The position numbers were made by a program, and so were the translations under genes. Below the pieces are notes generated by a model, which worked only from the letters and a program-made list of their open reading frames with translations, did not search any database and was not told the DNA's origin. From Pirellulaceae bacterium (GTDB lineage: Bacteria > Planctomycetota > Planctomycetia > Pirellulales > Pirellulaceae), in the NCBI GenBank assembly GCA_028066335.1, contig JALCBQ010000006.1, forward strand, positions 17,676 to 51,668: a DNA stretch of 33,993 bases, read 5' to 3'. Of the stretch, positions 32,901 through 33,993 are shown in pieces. The first letter of the stretch is position 1; every line of letters begins with the position of its first letter.

Positions 32901-33993
32901 TTATCGATTACGAGAGGTCGAAACGATATGAGCCCCAAAGGCCTTCATGACATGTTGCACAAAAGGATGGTTTTGCATCTCCATTTTTTGTTTCCGCATT
33001 CCACCCGGGCTCATTTGCCGGCGAATTGGAGCAGAAGGGGAAGCCTCTGGGCTACAGGTAAAAGCGACCGCAACGGCTTGCCCGGTAAGCCTTATTAAGG
33101 CCGCTTCGATTGCTTGCCTATTCTCAGCCGTTTCACAACGGGAGAGGGCCATCTTGTTATTTTCTGGGAAATGGACCAAGAGATGACTCGGTTGAGGTTG
33201 CTCAACCCGATGAGCTTGTTGGACAAACGAGGCGACCAAGCCTTCGAGCTGCCTTCCCATGTCATACCACAAAGACTCTAAATTGCCTGTAAGGGGAGCT
33301 AAAGTCCCTGATCGTAAAGATAACGGGCTCTCGGGGGAAGGGTGACTCATGTCGTCGGTCACGGATGCTGTGGCAGGCGCAGAGGGGCTTTCGAGTGTTG
33401 CTGTTTGTGTTTGTATTGAGTCCGGTGAGGGATGGTCGGCATTGTTTTGTGGATCTTCTTCGTCTGAATATGTTGGTGATGTCTCTGGCAGATCAGAAGG
33501 TGGTTTTCCTGATCGTGTGTAGGGCAAAAAAGAGGATTCAAGAGATGCTGCAATAGATTCTGCATGGCGTTCCTTAGAAGTCTCCTCGACCGGTGGTTCA
33601 GCTTGGATATTATCGGTTAGGGAATTTTTTTTTTGAGGTGCCGTCAGCGAGGGTAACGGTCGGTGAGGTGTCGATTGTTGTTGGGTAGAAGGTATCGATG
33701 GCGGAGTAAGGGGGGGGACAGGAAGCTTGCCACTACGCAAATCGGAGAGATAAGAGGTTATAAGGCTTAGATTTTCCAGGTGACAAACTCGAACAAGGGC
33801 GACTTCGGCCAATATGCGGGTATGGGTCACTTGTTTCATACGGGTTAGGGTATGATCCAAAATTTGAATGGCGGCTAGGATCGTCTCGGTCCCCCAGTTG
33901 TGAGCGAGCTCTTCCCATCGGGGTAAATCATTCGTTGGGACAAGGCGTAATAGTTGTTTACCCCCTCCAACGGCCAAGAGCATGAGATCACGA
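32901..33993 (-). CDS. dnaX: DNA polymerase III gamma/tau subunit, C-terminal part (runs off window)
   Basis: The open frame enters from the right edge of the window (codons continue above the apparent ATG at 33983), so the ATPase domain is outside. What is visible: the domain III end typical of DnaX (AIQILDHTLTRMKQVTHTRILAEVALVRVCHL at about 39-70 of the visible part). Then comes a long Pro/Ser/Thr/Glu-rich linker of about 130 residues, and a C-terminal globular region (VHFPENNKMALSRCETAENRQAIEAAL..LTGQAVAVAFTC), as in tau. Neighbours ybaB and recR in the classical order confirm the call despite the low similarity of the linker. It loads and holds the replicase at the fork. Confidence 0.85.
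   Translation of the reverse strand, partial: RDLMLLAVGGGKQLLRLVPTNDLPRWEELAHNWGTETILAAIQILDHTLTRMKQVTHTRILAEVALVRVCHLENLSLITSYLSDLRSGKLPVPPLTPPSIPSTQQQSTPHRPLPSLTAPQKKNSLTDNIQAEPPVEETSKERHAESIAASLESSFLPYTRSGKPPSDLPETSPTYSDEEDPQNNADHPSPDSIQTQTATLESPSAPATASVTDDMSHPSPESPLSLRSGTLAPLTGNLESLWYDMGRQLEGLVASFVQQAHRVEQPQPSHLLVHFPENNKMALSRCETAENRQAIEAALIRLTGQAVAVAFTCSPEASPSAPIRRQMSPGGMRKQKMEMQNHPFVQHVMKAFGAHIVSTSRNR

Noticed and set aside
1-33993. CRISPR arrays, insertion sequences and rRNA genes
   Set aside because: No regularly spaced direct repeats, transposase motifs or rRNA-like sequence were seen on either strand.

Overview
The window reads as a chromosomal segment of a moderately AT-rich bacterium, most probably a member of the Planctomycetota (Pirellulales-like). 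This is inferred from gene content, not from a marker gene: an OleA/OleD-type long-chain hydrocarbon pair, a type II fatty-acid-synthase-like cluster carrying two phytoene-desaturase-like flavoproteins (a combination also discussed for ladderane lipids of anammox planctomycetes), a PknB-type kinase, and divergent peptidoglycan-recycling-like proteins. Many genes have no clear Shine-Dalgarno sequence.

Layout. 1-734 is the 3' part of queA. 793-8099 is a co-directional run: oleD-like reductase, ketoacyl synthase, acyl carrier protein, two CrtI-like FAD oxidoreductases, a FabZ-like dehydratase and a FabI-like reductase. 8100-11730 looks like an accessory insertion: a perfect 18-bp palindrome, a tRNA-like relic, a DUF1697 gene, an orphan N-terminally truncated type I restriction R subunit (HsdR), and a gene-free stretch. 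A secreted metallophosphoesterase (11731-12765) then converges on oleA (12776-13843, minus).

14453-19407 holds three consecutive genes that look like enzymes without their catalytic residues: a C26 glutamine-amidotransferase-like protein, an anhydro-MurNAc kinase (AnmK)-like protein and an RNase H-like protein. They are followed by the glycogen branching enzyme glgB. 19557-21986 (minus) is a membrane-anchored SurA/PpiD-like protein with a very charged insertion, divergent from topA (22432-25200). Next come a DUF523 gene (minus), a ZIP metal transporter, a PknB-like kinase tightly followed by eboE- and eboD-like genes (two members of the ebo metabolite-traffic cluster), and on the minus strand the conserved dnaX-ybaB-recR block, with dnaX running off the right edge.

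How they may work together. The likely specialised system is the lipid or hydrocarbon locus between oleD and oleA. The KS/ACP/DH/ER set, which has no ketoreductase of its own, plus two desaturase/isomerase-like flavoproteins could build or modify an unusual acyl chain. OleA would condense two such chains head-to-head and OleD would reduce the product. OleB and OleC, needed to finish an olefin, are not in the window. The ebo pair suggests export or traffic of a metabolite, but nothing here links it physically to the lipid locus.
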